Below are positions 25,531 to 34,531 of a stretch of 64,000 bases of DNA, piece by piece; position 1 is the stretch's first letter; every line of letters starts with the position of its first letter. Source of the DNA: Marinobacter sp. JH2 (GTDB taxonomy: Bacteria > Pseudomonadota > Gammaproteobacteria > Pseudomonadales > Oleiphilaceae); NCBI RefSeq assembly GCF_004353225.1, contig NZ_CP037934.1, positions 992,001-1,056,000 of the forward strand, given 5' to 3'. The notes under the pieces are model-generated. The model did not search any database. It saw nothing but the letters and a program-made list of their open reading frames with translations, and had not been told where the DNA came from. The translations under genes were made by a program, and so were the position numbers.

Positions 25531-26262
25531 ATGAAGCATTCAGAGATTGGCCTGCACATACGAACGTACGATGATGAGGGGAAAAGTCACTCCCACGACC
25601 ATCATCAACTGGTACTACCCTTAGCCGGAACATTATCTCTGTCAGTAGATGCTAGGGAAGGCGAGGTTGCTCAGCGTCGAGCGGCAATCATTCCCGCAGG
25701 AATTGGCCATGGATACGCTGCGACCGACGATAATCGGTTTTTGGTTGCTGACGTCCCCGAAGGCTTGGCTCCGGCGCTAGACAAGCTACCTTGTTTCGTA
25801 GACCTAGATCCAGCATTGCTCCACTACGTCCAGTTCCTTCACGCACAGCTCCAAAATGGGACGGAGTCGGATTTTACCCAACATCAAATGCTACTCCTGC
25901 TTATTCAGTTGCTTCAGGAACGCCATGGAAGTCAGCTAAAGTTGGACCGCAGAGTCCACGCCGCAAAACAATTTCTGGACGAAAACTTCAGTCGACGCTT
26001 GTCCTTGGCCGAGGCGGCTGCCGTGGCACATCTGAGCATTCGGCAGTTGAACGATCTGTTTCGACACCAGGTCGGCATGACGCCGCATCAATACCTCACA
26101 GAGTTGCGAATGAAAGAAGCCTGGCGGCTTTTGGAGCAGTCGGGGCTCAGCGTCCAGCATGTTGCCGACGCTGTCGGCTATTCGTCGTTATCAGCCTTTA
26201 GCGACCGGTTCAGAGCCCACTTTGGTAAAGCGCCCAGCCACTTCCGCCGTATTTCGAAATAG
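25531..26262 (+). CDS. AraC-family transcriptional regulator
   Basis: A 243-residue protein. The N-terminal cupin-like sensor (about 10-100) contains HSHDHHQLVLPLAGTLSL and IPAGIGHGYAATDDNRFLVAD. The C-terminal AraC domain has two helix-turn-helix units: RLSLAEAAAVAHLSIRQLNDLFRHQVGMTPHQYL and SVQHVADAVGYSSLSAFSDRFRAHFGKAPSHFR. It probably controls the downstream DMT transporter gene on the same strand, 85 bp away. The ligand is unknown. Confidence 0.92.
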   Translation: MKHSEIGLHIRTYDDEGKSHSHDHHQLVLPLAGTLSLSVDAREGEVAQRRAAIIPAGIGHGYAATDDNRFLVADVPEGLAPALDKLPCFVDLDPALLHYVQFLHAQLQNGTESDFTQHQMLLLLIQLLQERHGSQLKLDRRVHAAKQFLDENFSRRLSLAEAAAVAHLSIRQLNDLFRHQVGMTPHQYLTELRMKEAWRLLEQSGLSVQHVADAVGYSSLSAFSDRFRAHFGKAPSHFRRISK

Positions 26263-26347
26263 TTCCGCCAGGATTTGAAAGTTCCTCTTCTCCGCACTGG
26301 ATATCCTTCAGAAATCATTCACACGTGAGAATTTCGAGGAGGGTTAT

Positions 26348-27247
26348 ATGGCATCCGTTAACGCCGCAACTTGGATCGGGTCGATTTCCGTTCTGTTATG
26401 GGGCACGTTGGCATTGCTGACCAAGCTTTCCGGTGGCGAGATTCCAGAGTTTCAGCTCATGGCCATGACCTTCGGCATCGCTTTCCTGTTGATGTGTGGC
26501 CGCTGGGGCCTCGCGGGGCATTCAGGTGTGCGTTATTTACGGCAATCGCCACTTGCATGGTGCATCGGCATCGTTGGCTTGTTCGGTTATCACTTTGCGT
26601 ACTTCAAGGCCATGACGCTGGCCCCTGCCGTTGAAGTCAGTCTTCTGGCTTACCTCTGGCCGCTACTGATTGTTCTGCTGTCGGCCTTGCTACCGGGCGA
26701 GAAATTGCGAGCTCAGTACATCGTTGGGGCCCTGGTTGCGCTGGCAGGTTGCTGGTTGTTGATCAGCCGTAATGCAGACGGATTTGCCTGGGAGAACCTG
26801 CCGGGTTACCTGGTGGCTCTGTCCTGTGCTCTGATCTGGTCATCTTATTCCGTTCTTAGCAGATTGGTTCGCTCGGTACCGACCGATGCCGTGGGCTGGT
26901 TCTGCGGTGTAACGGCCGTTCTGGCGTTGGTCTGCCACCTTTTGTGGGAAGAAACGGTATGGCCGGAGGGCGCAACGCAATGGATTGGCGTGGGCGGGTT
27001 GGGCCTTGGGCCGGTGGGTGTAGCATTTTTCACTTGGGACCATGGTGTCAAACACGGAAACATCCAGTTACTGGGAACCCTTGCATACAGTGCGCCACTG
27101 CTTTCAGTGATCCTGTTGATCCTTGCTGGCTACGGCGAGGCTACGGTTGCCGTGTTGAGTGCCAGCATCCTGATTGTCATTGGTTCTTTGATCGCCGGCC
27201 GTGCGAAAAGCCGGACGGTCGACGAGTCAGAATTGTTAACAGACTAA
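26348..27247 (+). CDS. DMT-family transporter (EamA; YddG-like)
   Basis: A 299-residue protein with ten predicted membrane segments in two EamA repeats. The N-terminal VLLWGTLALLTKLSGGEIPEF and middle YFKAMTLAPAVEVSLLAYLWPLLIVLLSALL resemble YddG-type exporters of aromatic amino acids. GAGGAG lies just before the ATG. The substrate is not certain. The tRNA-binding-domain gene follows after 21 bp, so they are likely cotranscribed. Confidence 0.85.
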   Translation: MASVNAATWIGSISVLLWGTLALLTKLSGGEIPEFQLMAMTFGIAFLLMCGRWGLAGHSGVRYLRQSPLAWCIGIVGLFGYHFAYFKAMTLAPAVEVSLLAYLWPLLIVLLSALLPGEKLRAQYIVGALVALAGCWLLISRNADGFAWENLPGYLVALSCALIWSSYSVLSRLVRSVPTDAVGWFCGVTAVLALVCHLLWEETVWPEGATQWIGVGGLGLGPVGVAFFTWDHGVKHGNIQLLGTLAYSAPLLSVILLILAGYGEATVAVLSASILIVIGSLIAGRAKSRTVDESELLTD

Positions 27248-27268
27248 CTACGTCGAAGGAGCTGTGAG

Positions 27269-27601
27269 ATGATTACTTGGGACAATTTCGAGAAGGTTGA
27301 ACTACGGATCGGGACCATCATTGACGTGATGGATTTTCCTGAGGCGCGCAAACCTGCTTATAAATTGCGAGTGGATTTCGGGTCGGACATTGGTATTCGT
27401 AAATCGAGTGCACAGATTACGAACCTCTATGGCAAGGAGGAACTTATCGGCAAGCAGGTTCTGGCCGTCACCAATTTTCCGCCCAAACAGATCGGCCCTT
27501 TTTTGTCGGAGTGCCTGGTCACTGGTGTGCAGACGGAGAAGGGTGCAGTTACCTTGGTAAGGCCGGACGCGCAGGTGGATAACGGGGAACGCTTGTTCTG
27601 A
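27269..27601 (+). CDS. CsaA/YgjH-type tRNA-binding-domain protein
   Basis: A 110-residue OB-fold protein with the stand-alone tRNA-binding domain pattern: FEKVELRIGTIIDVMDFPEARKPAYKLRVDFG, then SSAQITNLYGKEELIGKQVLAVTNFPPKQIGPFLSECLVTG. This matches CsaA and YgjH, proposed chaperone or structured-tRNA-binding proteins. The homodimer is cytoplasmic. Its presence in a metabolic cargo region beside a DMT exporter gene is unusual, but the shared strand and 21-bp gap point to one transcript. Confidence 0.88.
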   Translation: MITWDNFEKVELRIGTIIDVMDFPEARKPAYKLRVDFGSDIGIRKSSAQITNLYGKEELIGKQVLAVTNFPPKQIGPFLSECLVTGVQTEKGAVTLVRPDAQVDNGERLF

Positions 27602-27873
27602 GTTTCGGCGGCTTACACATCATAGGCCAACCGTTATTCGAGTCCAAGTGAGGGTGATGCATGGGACAAAGTCTCTTGTGCTGCAATGCACTTCCCTCCG
27701 ATTCGCGGCTCCAAAATAGCCGCAAAGCTCCGCGTAATCGCCAAGTCCAAATGTTCGCTTTGCGATCAAGCTGAGCTTCCCAAGCTTTCAAACAAAAGCA
27801 AACATTCTCGCCACTAAAGCAATCAGCGACCACGAAAAAATTAAACGTACATGGTCGCTGTTCGCCGCTGACT

Positions 27874-28683
27874 CTATTGGTCCCAGATTGGCGCAAAGTC
27901 CGGATCTGCTATTCGATGATTGCTATTCAACATTGTTATTTCAGACAGTTCGTTGTCAGATAAAACCAAGTCCATTCCCTTCAGATTCGATGCCAGATGC
28001 GCTCGTTTGGTAGATGAGGGAATCGCCACAATATCCCTTTGTCTCAACCATGCAAGCACCACTTCTGGAATTCTTGCGTTATGGCTTTCAGCAATTCTGT
28101 GCAGGATGTCGTCTTCCAGAACCTTGCCGACCGCCAATGGCATGAAACCCGTTACTTCAATGCCATTTCGTTGGCAGAACTCCACTACCGCTTCATTCTG
28201 TAGGAAAGGATGGACCTCCACCTGGTTAGTCAAAATCTCGCCCTTTCCGGCAATGCCGATAGCACGTTTGATCTGTTCGATGGTGAAGTTGGAAATTCCG
28301 ATCTCTCTCGCAAGACCCTGTTTCTTGGCTTCGACCAGTTCGGCGATGTACTCCTGCATCGGGACTTCCTCATCCGGCGATGGCCAGTGGATCAGCAATA
28401 GATCGACGTAGTCTGTCCTCAATTTGGTAAGGCTCTCGCGCACACTCGGAATGAACTTGTCACGTGCCAAATTTTCGTACCAAACCTTGGTGGTGATGAA
28501 CAGCTCCGACCGATCAATGCCGGAGGCAGAAAGCAGGTCCCCGATTTCACCTTCATTTTCGTAAATCTGAGCGGTGTCGATGTGCCGATATCCAAGGTCA
28601 AGCGACTCAGTAACAGCGGATTTCAGGGCATCGCCTTTAAGTCGGAAGGTTCCAAGGCCGGGATTGGGGATAGCAGTTGTCAT
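27874..28683 (-). CDS. dkgB: Aldo/keto reductase, DkgB-like
   Basis: A 269-residue TIM-barrel NADPH-dependent reductase. The catalytic tetrad is visible: Asp in HIDTAQIYENE, Tyr in the same motif, Lys in ELFITTKVW and His in LLIHWPSP. The cofactor segment is IAIPSSTKRAHLASNL. Length and sequence fit the DkgB group, which reduces 2,5-diketogluconate and various aldehydes such as methylglyoxal. It is the last gene of the minus-strand group with the MDR reductase and LLM pseudogene. The physiological substrate is uncertain. Confidence 0.88.
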   Translation of the reverse strand: MTTAIPNPGLGTFRLKGDALKSAVTESLDLGYRHIDTAQIYENEGEIGDLLSASGIDRSELFITTKVWYENLARDKFIPSVRESLTKLRTDYVDLLLIHWPSPDEEVPMQEYIAELVEAKKQGLAREIGISNFTIEQIKRAIGIAGKGEILTNQVEVHPFLQNEAVVEFCQRNGIEVTGFMPLAVGKVLEDDILHRIAESHNARIPEVVLAWLRQRDIVAIPSSTKRAHLASNLKGMDLVLSDNELSEITMLNSNHRIADPDFAPIWDQ

Positions 28684-28693
28684 GGTCTTCTCC

Positions 28694-29677
28694 TCAATTG
28701 AAAAAACGGACGTCGATGACTGTCTTTAACGGACGATCCATAGTCGTGCTTATTTCCAGCGCTTCCGGTAGTGCTGTGATGGGCTTGATGCTTGGTTCCG
28801 GGGCACGTAGGTTTTCACGGGCCACCATTGTGAAAAGGTCCTCTCCGGCTTGACGGAACTGAGCCCATTGGCGTTCGGTGCCGACGCGAAACAGCGCGTT
28901 CAGAGCCACCTCATGCAGAGACAAGGCCTTGCCAAAGGCCGGCACCGGAGGTGTCTCCAAACGATCCTGAATACAAACCAGGTGGCCATTGGTCTCAATC
29001 AAGTCGGCCATCGACGCAGCATGCTGCGCGTTGACGGTGTCAAACACGGCGAAGAACTGGCTTTGAGAAGAATTGGTTTCCCAGGCGATTACAGTTTTGG
29101 CTCCCAACTGACGAAGCGTCTTGTGGTGCCGGGCCGAGGCCATGGCCGTCACCCGGTAGCCCCGCTGCGCCGCCAGCTGAACTAGAAATCGGCCAACCAT
29201 GCCGCCGGCTCCCGTGATCAGAACATTCGCCTCCGCTCGACGCGGGACTTTTTCGATCGCCTGCCAGGCCGTCATCAATGGGCAGGGCAACGACGCTGCC
29301 AGTACCAGAGGCAGGATGTCAGGGACTTTCAATAAGGCTCTATTATCGACCACCGTGTGGCTTGCAAAGCTGACGTTCCGCCGCAGATCCTGGTGGTAAG
29401 CAACCCTTTGCCCGGGAACAAGACCCTTCACGTTCTCGCCCAGCTTGAGCACAGTGCCTGCGCCGTCAACGCCGGGTGCGTGACCTATATTCCAGTTCTC
29501 TGGCCAGTTCCGGATCATTTTCCAGTCAACCGGGTTCAGGCCGATGTATTCATTCCGGATGACAACGTCGTCGGGGCCAGGTATGGGTATTGAGTTGAGG
29601 TTTTTCCATTGCAGGGCGATGGTGGGCTTGTCCTTTCCCACGACGCCCCAGGCCATTGGTCTGTCAGTTCGCATCAT
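28694..29677 (-). CDS. MDR-superfamily oxidoreductase (quinone reductase-like)
   Basis: I choose ATG 29677, preceded by GGGAG; the longer frame would overlap the upstream gene. The start overlaps the stop of the present LLM frame as ATGA. The 327-residue product has the GroES-like N-terminal half (NEYIGLNPVDWKMI, PGVDGAGTVLKLGENV) and the Rossmann motif GAGGMVGRFLVQLA. Structural zinc-binding cysteines are absent, so it resembles zinc-independent quinone or enoyl reductases using NADPH. It is downstream of a broken LLM gene and may suffer polar effects. Confidence 0.85.
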   Translation of the reverse strand: MMRTDRPMAWGVVGKDKPTIALQWKNLNSIPIPGPDDVVIRNEYIGLNPVDWKMIRNWPENWNIGHAPGVDGAGTVLKLGENVKGLVPGQRVAYHQDLRRNVSFASHTVVDNRALLKVPDILPLVLAASLPCPLMTAWQAIEKVPRRAEANVLITGAGGMVGRFLVQLAAQRGYRVTAMASARHHKTLRQLGAKTVIAWETNSSQSQFFAVFDTVNAQHAASMADLIETNGHLVCIQDRLETPPVPAFGKALSLHEVALNALFRVGTERQWAQFRQAGEDLFTMVARENLRAPEPSIKPITALPEALEISTTMDRPLKTVIDVRFFN

Positions 29678-30423
29678 GAAACACTCCCAGAACATCTTGG
29701 GCAATGAGCCGCAATGACTCGTCCACCGGGGCCTGGTTGCGCCGGAAATGAAGTCCAATTTGGTTTACGCCAGCACCCTGCATCTCCTCCAGTTCCCGGA
29801 TACGCCAGCCAGCCACTCATGTGCTGGCCGATCCACTCCGGTGACTGTTGTGATAGCCCGGCGGACAGCAGGGGGGGCGTTCGGGTATCCGGTAAAATGG
29901 CCTGGCCCGGTGACAATCGCGAGTCCTGTTTGCCGGTCAGAATCTCCACGCTGTTCCTGAAGGCTTGTCCGCGGTTTTCATAGTCTGCGCCAAACAATGG
30001 GTATTCCGAGGGACGGTCTCCGCTCGCCACGCCGAGCATCAAGCGGTCCTGGCTCAGTGCCTGAACCGAGGCGGAGGATTTGCGCACGATCCAAGGGCTG
30101 CGCAGCGGGAGAACCACTGCCGCTGTGTCAAGCAGAATGTTTCGGGTTATCCCGGACAGGAAACCCAGATAGACCAGTGGATCGAACACCTGGGCGGCAT
30201 CCCCGAACGACGGGTCGTATAGAGGCACATCCCGAATCCACAAGGCCTTGAATCCGAGTTCGTCGGCCAGTCTGGCCAGGGACTGATGTTGGCTGAGATC
30301 TGGCACACCAAACGGCCGCTTGTCGAGCATGCGTTGGCGCTGGCCATCCTGGGTCCAGTCGTTGTCTAGCGGAAGTTCCAGCCCAATGGTCAGAGGGCCG
30401 GCGGTTAACTTTGAAAGCGTCAT
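29664..30423 (-). pseudogene. LLM-class flavin oxidoreductase, frameshifted by an internal deletion
   Basis: The N-terminal 190 residues align well with the intact island paralogue at 34532-35503 (IRDVPLYDPSFGDAAQVFDPLVYLGFL; LMLGVASGDRPSEYP; SGWLAYP). After that the frame ends in unrelated sequence at 29674. The expected C-terminus (GAGVNQIGLHFRRNQAPVDE, then SLRLIAQDVLG) is present in another frame and ends at 29664. By comparison with the paralogue, about 55-60 residues are missing at the junction (around 29790-29810), with a frame change. The product should be inactive. It belongs to the LLM/F420-like luciferase family. Confidence 0.8.
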
Positions 30424-30466
30424 AGTACACCTCAAGAGGCCTCCCTTTCGGGAGGCCTCTGATGAA

Positions 30467-31639
30467 TCAGGCCGTAGCCGGTTCGCGGTTATCCAGTGTT
30501 GAGGAAATCCGGGTCAGGAGCAGGGCGCTCAGTACAATTACCCCACCGATCCAGGGCGTGTTCATCAGCCCCATATCCTCGACCACGTGTCCACCGAGCC
30601 AGGCGCCGCCGGCAATGCCGATGTTGAATGCAGCGATGTTCAATCCGGATGCAACGTCAACAGAATGGGGCGTATACCGCTCAGCAAGCTGGACAACGTA
30701 GACCTGCAGGCCCGGCACGTTTCCGAAGGCAAAGGCGCCCCAAACAAGCAGGGTAATGACTGCTGCAATGGGATTGTAGGCTGTGAAGGTGAGTACAAAG
30801 AGGATGGCGGCCAGGCCAGCGAAAATGATGTACAACGCCGAGGTCGGCCCGAGGCGATCAGCCAGCTTGCCGCCCCAGATGTTGCCAGTGGCTACAGAGA
30901 TGCCATAAACCAGAAGCAGCAGACTGACCATGCCAGGCGCAAATCCGCTGACATCCTCCAAAATGGGTGTCAGATAGGTGAAGGCCGTGAAGGTACCGCC
31001 ATAGCCGACGGCGGTCATGGCGTACACCAGGAGCAGTCGCGGATGGGTGATAACTTCAAGCTGTTGGCGAAGCGTGGCAGGCGCTGATTTCTTGAGATTT
31101 TTCGGCACCAGCAGCGCGCTTCCGATCAGTGCAATGGCCCCCAGGGCAGCGACGGTCAGGAACGTAGCGCGCCAGCCGAAGGTTTGTCCGATAAACGTGC
31201 CCAGTGGAACGCCTGTCACCAGTGCTACCGTCAGGCCGGTGAACATGATGGCGATGGCGCTGGCCTCTTTGTCTTTCGAAACCAGGCTGGTGGCGATCGT
31301 TGAACCAATCGAGAAGAATACGCCGTGAGCAAGCCCGGTCAGGATTCGGGCCGTCATTAGCGATGCATAATTCGGGGCCATCCAGGCAAGCACATTACCA
31401 ATGATGAACAGACTCATCAGGGACAGCAGCACCCATTTACGATTCCAGCGACCCGTTAATGCGGTAAGTACAGGGGCGCCAACGGCGACACCCAGAGCAT
31501 ACAAGCTGACCAGGAGGCCGGCCGAAGGTAGAGTAACGCCCAGATCCTGGGCGATGGTTGGAACCAGTCCGACGATCACGAATTCGGTGGTTCCAATTGC
31601 AAAAGCACTTAATGTCAGTGCGAAAAGTGCAATAGGCAT
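30467..31639 (-). CDS. MFS transporter, DHA1 family (AraJ/SotB-like)
   Basis: Start ATG 31639 has GGAGA upstream and opens directly with a membrane segment; the longer frame overlaps the divergent LysR gene. The 390-residue protein has twelve predicted membrane segments. Motifs typical of the sugar/drug-efflux DHA1 group include FAIGTTEFVIVGLVPTIAQDLGV in TM1, GRWNRKWVLL in the loop 2-3 and GVPLGTFIGQTFGWRATFL. It probably exports a small metabolite or drug. It is divergent from a LysR gene, which likely regulates it. Confidence 0.9.
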   Translation of the reverse strand: MPIALFALTLSAFAIGTTEFVIVGLVPTIAQDLGVTLPSAGLLVSLYALGVAVGAPVLTALTGRWNRKWVLLSLMSLFIIGNVLAWMAPNYASLMTARILTGLAHGVFFSIGSTIATSLVSKDKEASAIAIMFTGLTVALVTGVPLGTFIGQTFGWRATFLTVAALGAIALIGSALLVPKNLKKSAPATLRQQLEVITHPRLLLVYAMTAVGYGGTFTAFTYLTPILEDVSGFAPGMVSLLLLVYGISVATGNIWGGKLADRLGPTSALYIIFAGLAAILFVLTFTAYNPIAAVITLLVWGAFAFGNVPGLQVYVVQLAERYTPHSVDVASGLNIAAFNIGIAGGAWLGGHVVEDMGLMNTPWIGGVIVLSALLLTRISSTLDNREPATA

Positions 31640-31733
31640 GACGGTTCTCCATTGGAGTTGATTGACGTTGCCTAGTGTGGTCTTCCATACTTTTGCGATA
31701 AACAGTGCTTTTTGAAAATTACTTTTGCGGATA

Positions 31734-32624
31734 ATGAAAATGAAAAGTCGTTCAGACGATCTCCACTTCCTGCTCGCGGTGGTAGACAGTGGCAGCTTCA
31801 GTGGCGCAGCGGAGCAACTGGAGGTATCCGTAACCCGGGTCTCCCGCGCGGTTACCCGCTTAGAACAGTCCCTGAACACCACACTTCTGAATCGAACCAC
31901 CCGTAAAGTAGGGCTGACAGAGGAAGGGCGCCTGTTTGTGGAGAAGGTGAGAGGCGGTTTGAGCGCACTGGAAGAAGCGGAGGAGCAACTCGCCATTCGC
32001 AAGCAACGGCCAGCCGGACGCTTGAGGGTAGATGCCGCAAACCCGTTTCTGTTGCATCAGATCGTTCCACACGTACGGGAATTCAGGAACGCTTATCCGG
32101 ACATCGAGCTCGAACTGACGGCCAGCGACACGATCGTTGACCTCCTGGAACGTCGAATCGACATTGCCATACGGATCGGTGCTCTGGATGACTCCACTCT
32201 CCACGCCCGGGCACTTGGTCGTTCTCCGCTGTCAGTGGTAGCCTCACCGGAGTACCTGGAACGTCGAGGTCGGTGTGCCGCGCCTGCCGACCTCCAGGAA
32301 CACGACATCATTGGTTTTACCGCCCCGGAATCGTTGAATATCTGGCACCTGGGAGAGGGAATGAAGATGAGACCGACGATTCGAACCAGCAGCGGCGAAG
32401 CAGTGCGGCAGCTTTGCCTGCAGGGCAACGGAATTGCCTACCTGTCCCGCTTCATGATCACCAATGACCTCGAAAAAGGAGATCTGGTGGAACTTCTGGA
32501 TGGCTACATAGTCCGCCCGAATCCCCGGGAGTTGGTCAATGCGGTGTATTACCGGAACACGACGTTGTCGGCGCGTATTCAGGTGTTTCTGGACTTCTTT
32601 GCCCAGCGTTGGACGAACCTTTGA
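31734..32624 (+). CDS. LysR-family transcriptional regulator
   Basis: A regulator of about 296 residues with an N-terminal winged helix-turn-helix (FLLAVVDSGSFSGAAEQLEVSVTRVSRAVTRLEQSL, then LLNRTTRKVGLTEEG) and a C-terminal LysR substrate-binding domain (PAGRLRVDAANPFLLHQIVP onward). It belongs to the AaeR/DsdC-like group that binds carbonyl or aromatic ligands, but the inducer is unknown. It shares a 94-bp intergenic region with the divergent MFS transporter, the classical LysR arrangement. Several in-frame starts (31725, 31734, 31740) are possible. Confidence 0.92.
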   Translation: MKMKSRSDDLHFLLAVVDSGSFSGAAEQLEVSVTRVSRAVTRLEQSLNTTLLNRTTRKVGLTEEGRLFVEKVRGGLSALEEAEEQLAIRKQRPAGRLRVDAANPFLLHQIVPHVREFRNAYPDIELELTASDTIVDLLERRIDIAIRIGALDDSTLHARALGRSPLSVVASPEYLERRGRCAAPADLQEHDIIGFTAPESLNIWHLGEGMKMRPTIRTSSGEAVRQLCLQGNGIAYLSRFMITNDLEKGDLVELLDGYIVRPNPRELVNAVYYRNTTLSARIQVFLDFFAQRWTNL

Positions 32625-32772
32625 GCAGCACACTTAGCAGTTTGGTCAAAAGTTCCCCAATTCATTATGCGGATTTTGCGAAAACTGAAATCTTTAAAGC
32701 CCAGTTTTTCAAGATTATAACGACGAGTAATCTGTTAGCTCCGTTCATTTCATAGATCCATGGAGCCCTCAA

Positions 32773-33600
32773 ATGTTCTCGCGCAGCCTTATACCCACGA
32801 TACTCCTAGCCAGTGCATCAACACTGGCTAATGCACACAACCACAACGCCGGCTCTCTAGTAAGAGTCATGTCCGCTGATGAAGTGCAATGGGGGTATCT
32901 GAACCCTTTGCGTGGCGTGCTCAGTCCCGGAGCTGCGGACCTCTGGGGGGATCGCACAACCGGCAGCGCAACAGGCATGCTTGTTCGGTTCAAGAAAGGG
33001 TTCGAGTCGCCACCTCACATTCATAACATCACCTATCGCGGTGTCGTTATCGATGGAAAGATGCACAACGATGACCCGACCGCGGCGAAAATGTGGATGC
33101 CACCTGGATCTTTCTGGACCCAGCCTGCCGGTGAAGACCACACAACAGCGGCCGATGGCGAGACGAACCTGATCTATCTGGAGATCGACTCAGGCCCTTA
33201 CTTGGTAAAGCCGTCGGACGAACAATTCGATAATGGTGAGCGGCCACTCAACCTGCACGCCGACAACGTGGTCTGGCTCGAAAACAGCGACCTGCACACG
33301 ATCAATGCGGACAATGTGCAGGTTACTCACGTCTGGGGCAGTACTGCCGAAATGGGCGGCTCGATGATCAAACTCGGCGCCGGGTTCGAAGGTGAATTGA
33401 AGACGGACGCCAGCGAATTTCGTGCCGTCGTGGTCGCCGGGGAAGTCTCATACAACGCCGACGACCTGGATGAGCCGAAGTTTCTCGAAGCTGGAAGTTA
33501 CATCGAATCCACCGGCGAATACACCCATCGGCTTGAAAACCAGAGCGATGACGAAGTGACCCTCTATATCCGCACTAACAGCCGATTCGCTGTGCAATAA
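32773..33600 (+). CDS. Secreted DUF4437 cupin protein
   Basis: A 275-residue protein with a signal peptide (RSLIPTILLASASTLANA-H). It has two cupin halves characteristic of DUF4437: VQWGYLNPLRG--SPGAADLWGDR, SPPHIHNITYRGVVIDG and MWMPPGSFWTQPAGEDHTTAA. The HxH and later His residues could hold a metal. No reaction is known for the family. It stands alone between the LysR and SDR genes, on the strand opposite to the SDR-LLM-MDR group. Confidence 0.85.
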   Translation: MFSRSLIPTILLASASTLANAHNHNAGSLVRVMSADEVQWGYLNPLRGVLSPGAADLWGDRTTGSATGMLVRFKKGFESPPHIHNITYRGVVIDGKMHNDDPTAAKMWMPPGSFWTQPAGEDHTTAADGETNLIYLEIDSGPYLVKPSDEQFDNGERPLNLHADNVVWLENSDLHTINADNVQVTHVWGSTAEMGGSMIKLGAGFEGELKTDASEFRAVVVAGEVSYNADDLDEPKFLEAGSYIESTGEYTHRLENQSDDEVTLYIRTNSRFAVQ

Positions 33601-33707
33601 CCCCTAAACGGACCCTGCCGTTGGCTGATCATGAGTTGATCGGGCAGCGGCCAGCAAACATTTCTGTTGAGGCCTATTAGAATCGAGCGGTTGCCGTACA
33701 GCGTGTT

Positions 33708-34520
33708 TTATGACTTTCCGAGATCAATCAGCTCTTCCATAACGGCTAAAACCGCAGCGCACTTCTGATTGTTCAGAGCGTCCGGATGGGGAGGGCCGAA
33801 TTGACCTTTGTCGTTGTCAAAATATTGACCTGACGCATTGGCAAATTCGTCTGAAAGCGCCGCGCGGGTGAGTATATCGGCACCAATCGACAGGCTTTTT
33901 CCGGCGATTCCAAAACCCTCTTTAACCATCTTTGATGCCAACAAGGACCCCGGATTCACGGCGATGAAGACTGGCCCCTGGCTGCCGCATGATGCAGCCA
34001 GTGCATTGTTCCACATGGTCAGTGCCAGCTTGCTTTGGGCGTAGGCCGGCATGTCTTCGAGAAAGCGTTTTTCCCCGCCAAGGGCGTCAAGTTCCACTGA
34101 AGCCTGTGCTGCCGATGACAGGTTGACCACCCGTGAAGTTGGCCTCATGAGCGGTAGAAGGAGTTTTGTCAGCAGATAGGGAGCGACCGTATTCACCGCA
34201 AACCGCACATCCAGTCCGTCCTGGGTGACGGTTTCAGGAACACGCATGACACCGGCGTTATTGATGATGACGTCCAACTGGTCATGCTCTTTGGCGATGG
34301 CGTCTGCCAATGAATCCACTTCAGCCAAACGCGACAGATCCGCTTTATAGGTGTAGATCAGTCCCGCGCCTGTACCGTTTGTCAACGTTCTTTCTGTCTT
34401 CGCAAGCTTTTCTGCGTCCCTTCCATGCAACAGCAAAGTGTGGCCCTCGGAATAGAGGCGCTTTGCGGTTTCCAGCCCGATGCCATCCGTGGCGCCGGTG
34501 ATCAGAATTTTCTTGGTCAT
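33708..34520 (-). CDS. Short-chain dehydrogenase/reductase
   Basis: A 270-residue SDR with the cofactor motif TGATDGIG at 8-15, NNAGV at about 91, the catalytic Ser in VVNLSSAA, and YxxxK as YAQSKLA. The basic residue pattern after the Gly motif (HGRD) suggests NADPH. The substrate is unknown; it resembles retinol-dehydrogenase-like SDRs. It is the last gene of an apparent minus-strand operon, MDR reductase - LLM oxidoreductase - SDR, with gaps of 3 and 11 bp. Confidence 0.9.
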   Translation of the reverse strand: MTKKILITGATDGIGLETAKRLYSEGHTLLLHGRDAEKLAKTERTLTNGTGAGLIYTYKADLSRLAEVDSLADAIAKEHDQLDVIINNAGVMRVPETVTQDGLDVRFAVNTVAPYLLTKLLLPLMRPTSRVVNLSSAAQASVELDALGGEKRFLEDMPAYAQSKLALTMWNNALAASCGSQGPVFIAVNPGSLLASKMVKEGFGIAGKSLSIGADILTRAALSDEFANASGQYFDNDKGQFGPPHPDALNNQKCAAVLAVMEELIDLGKS

Positions 34521-34531
34521 GGTTCGTGTCC

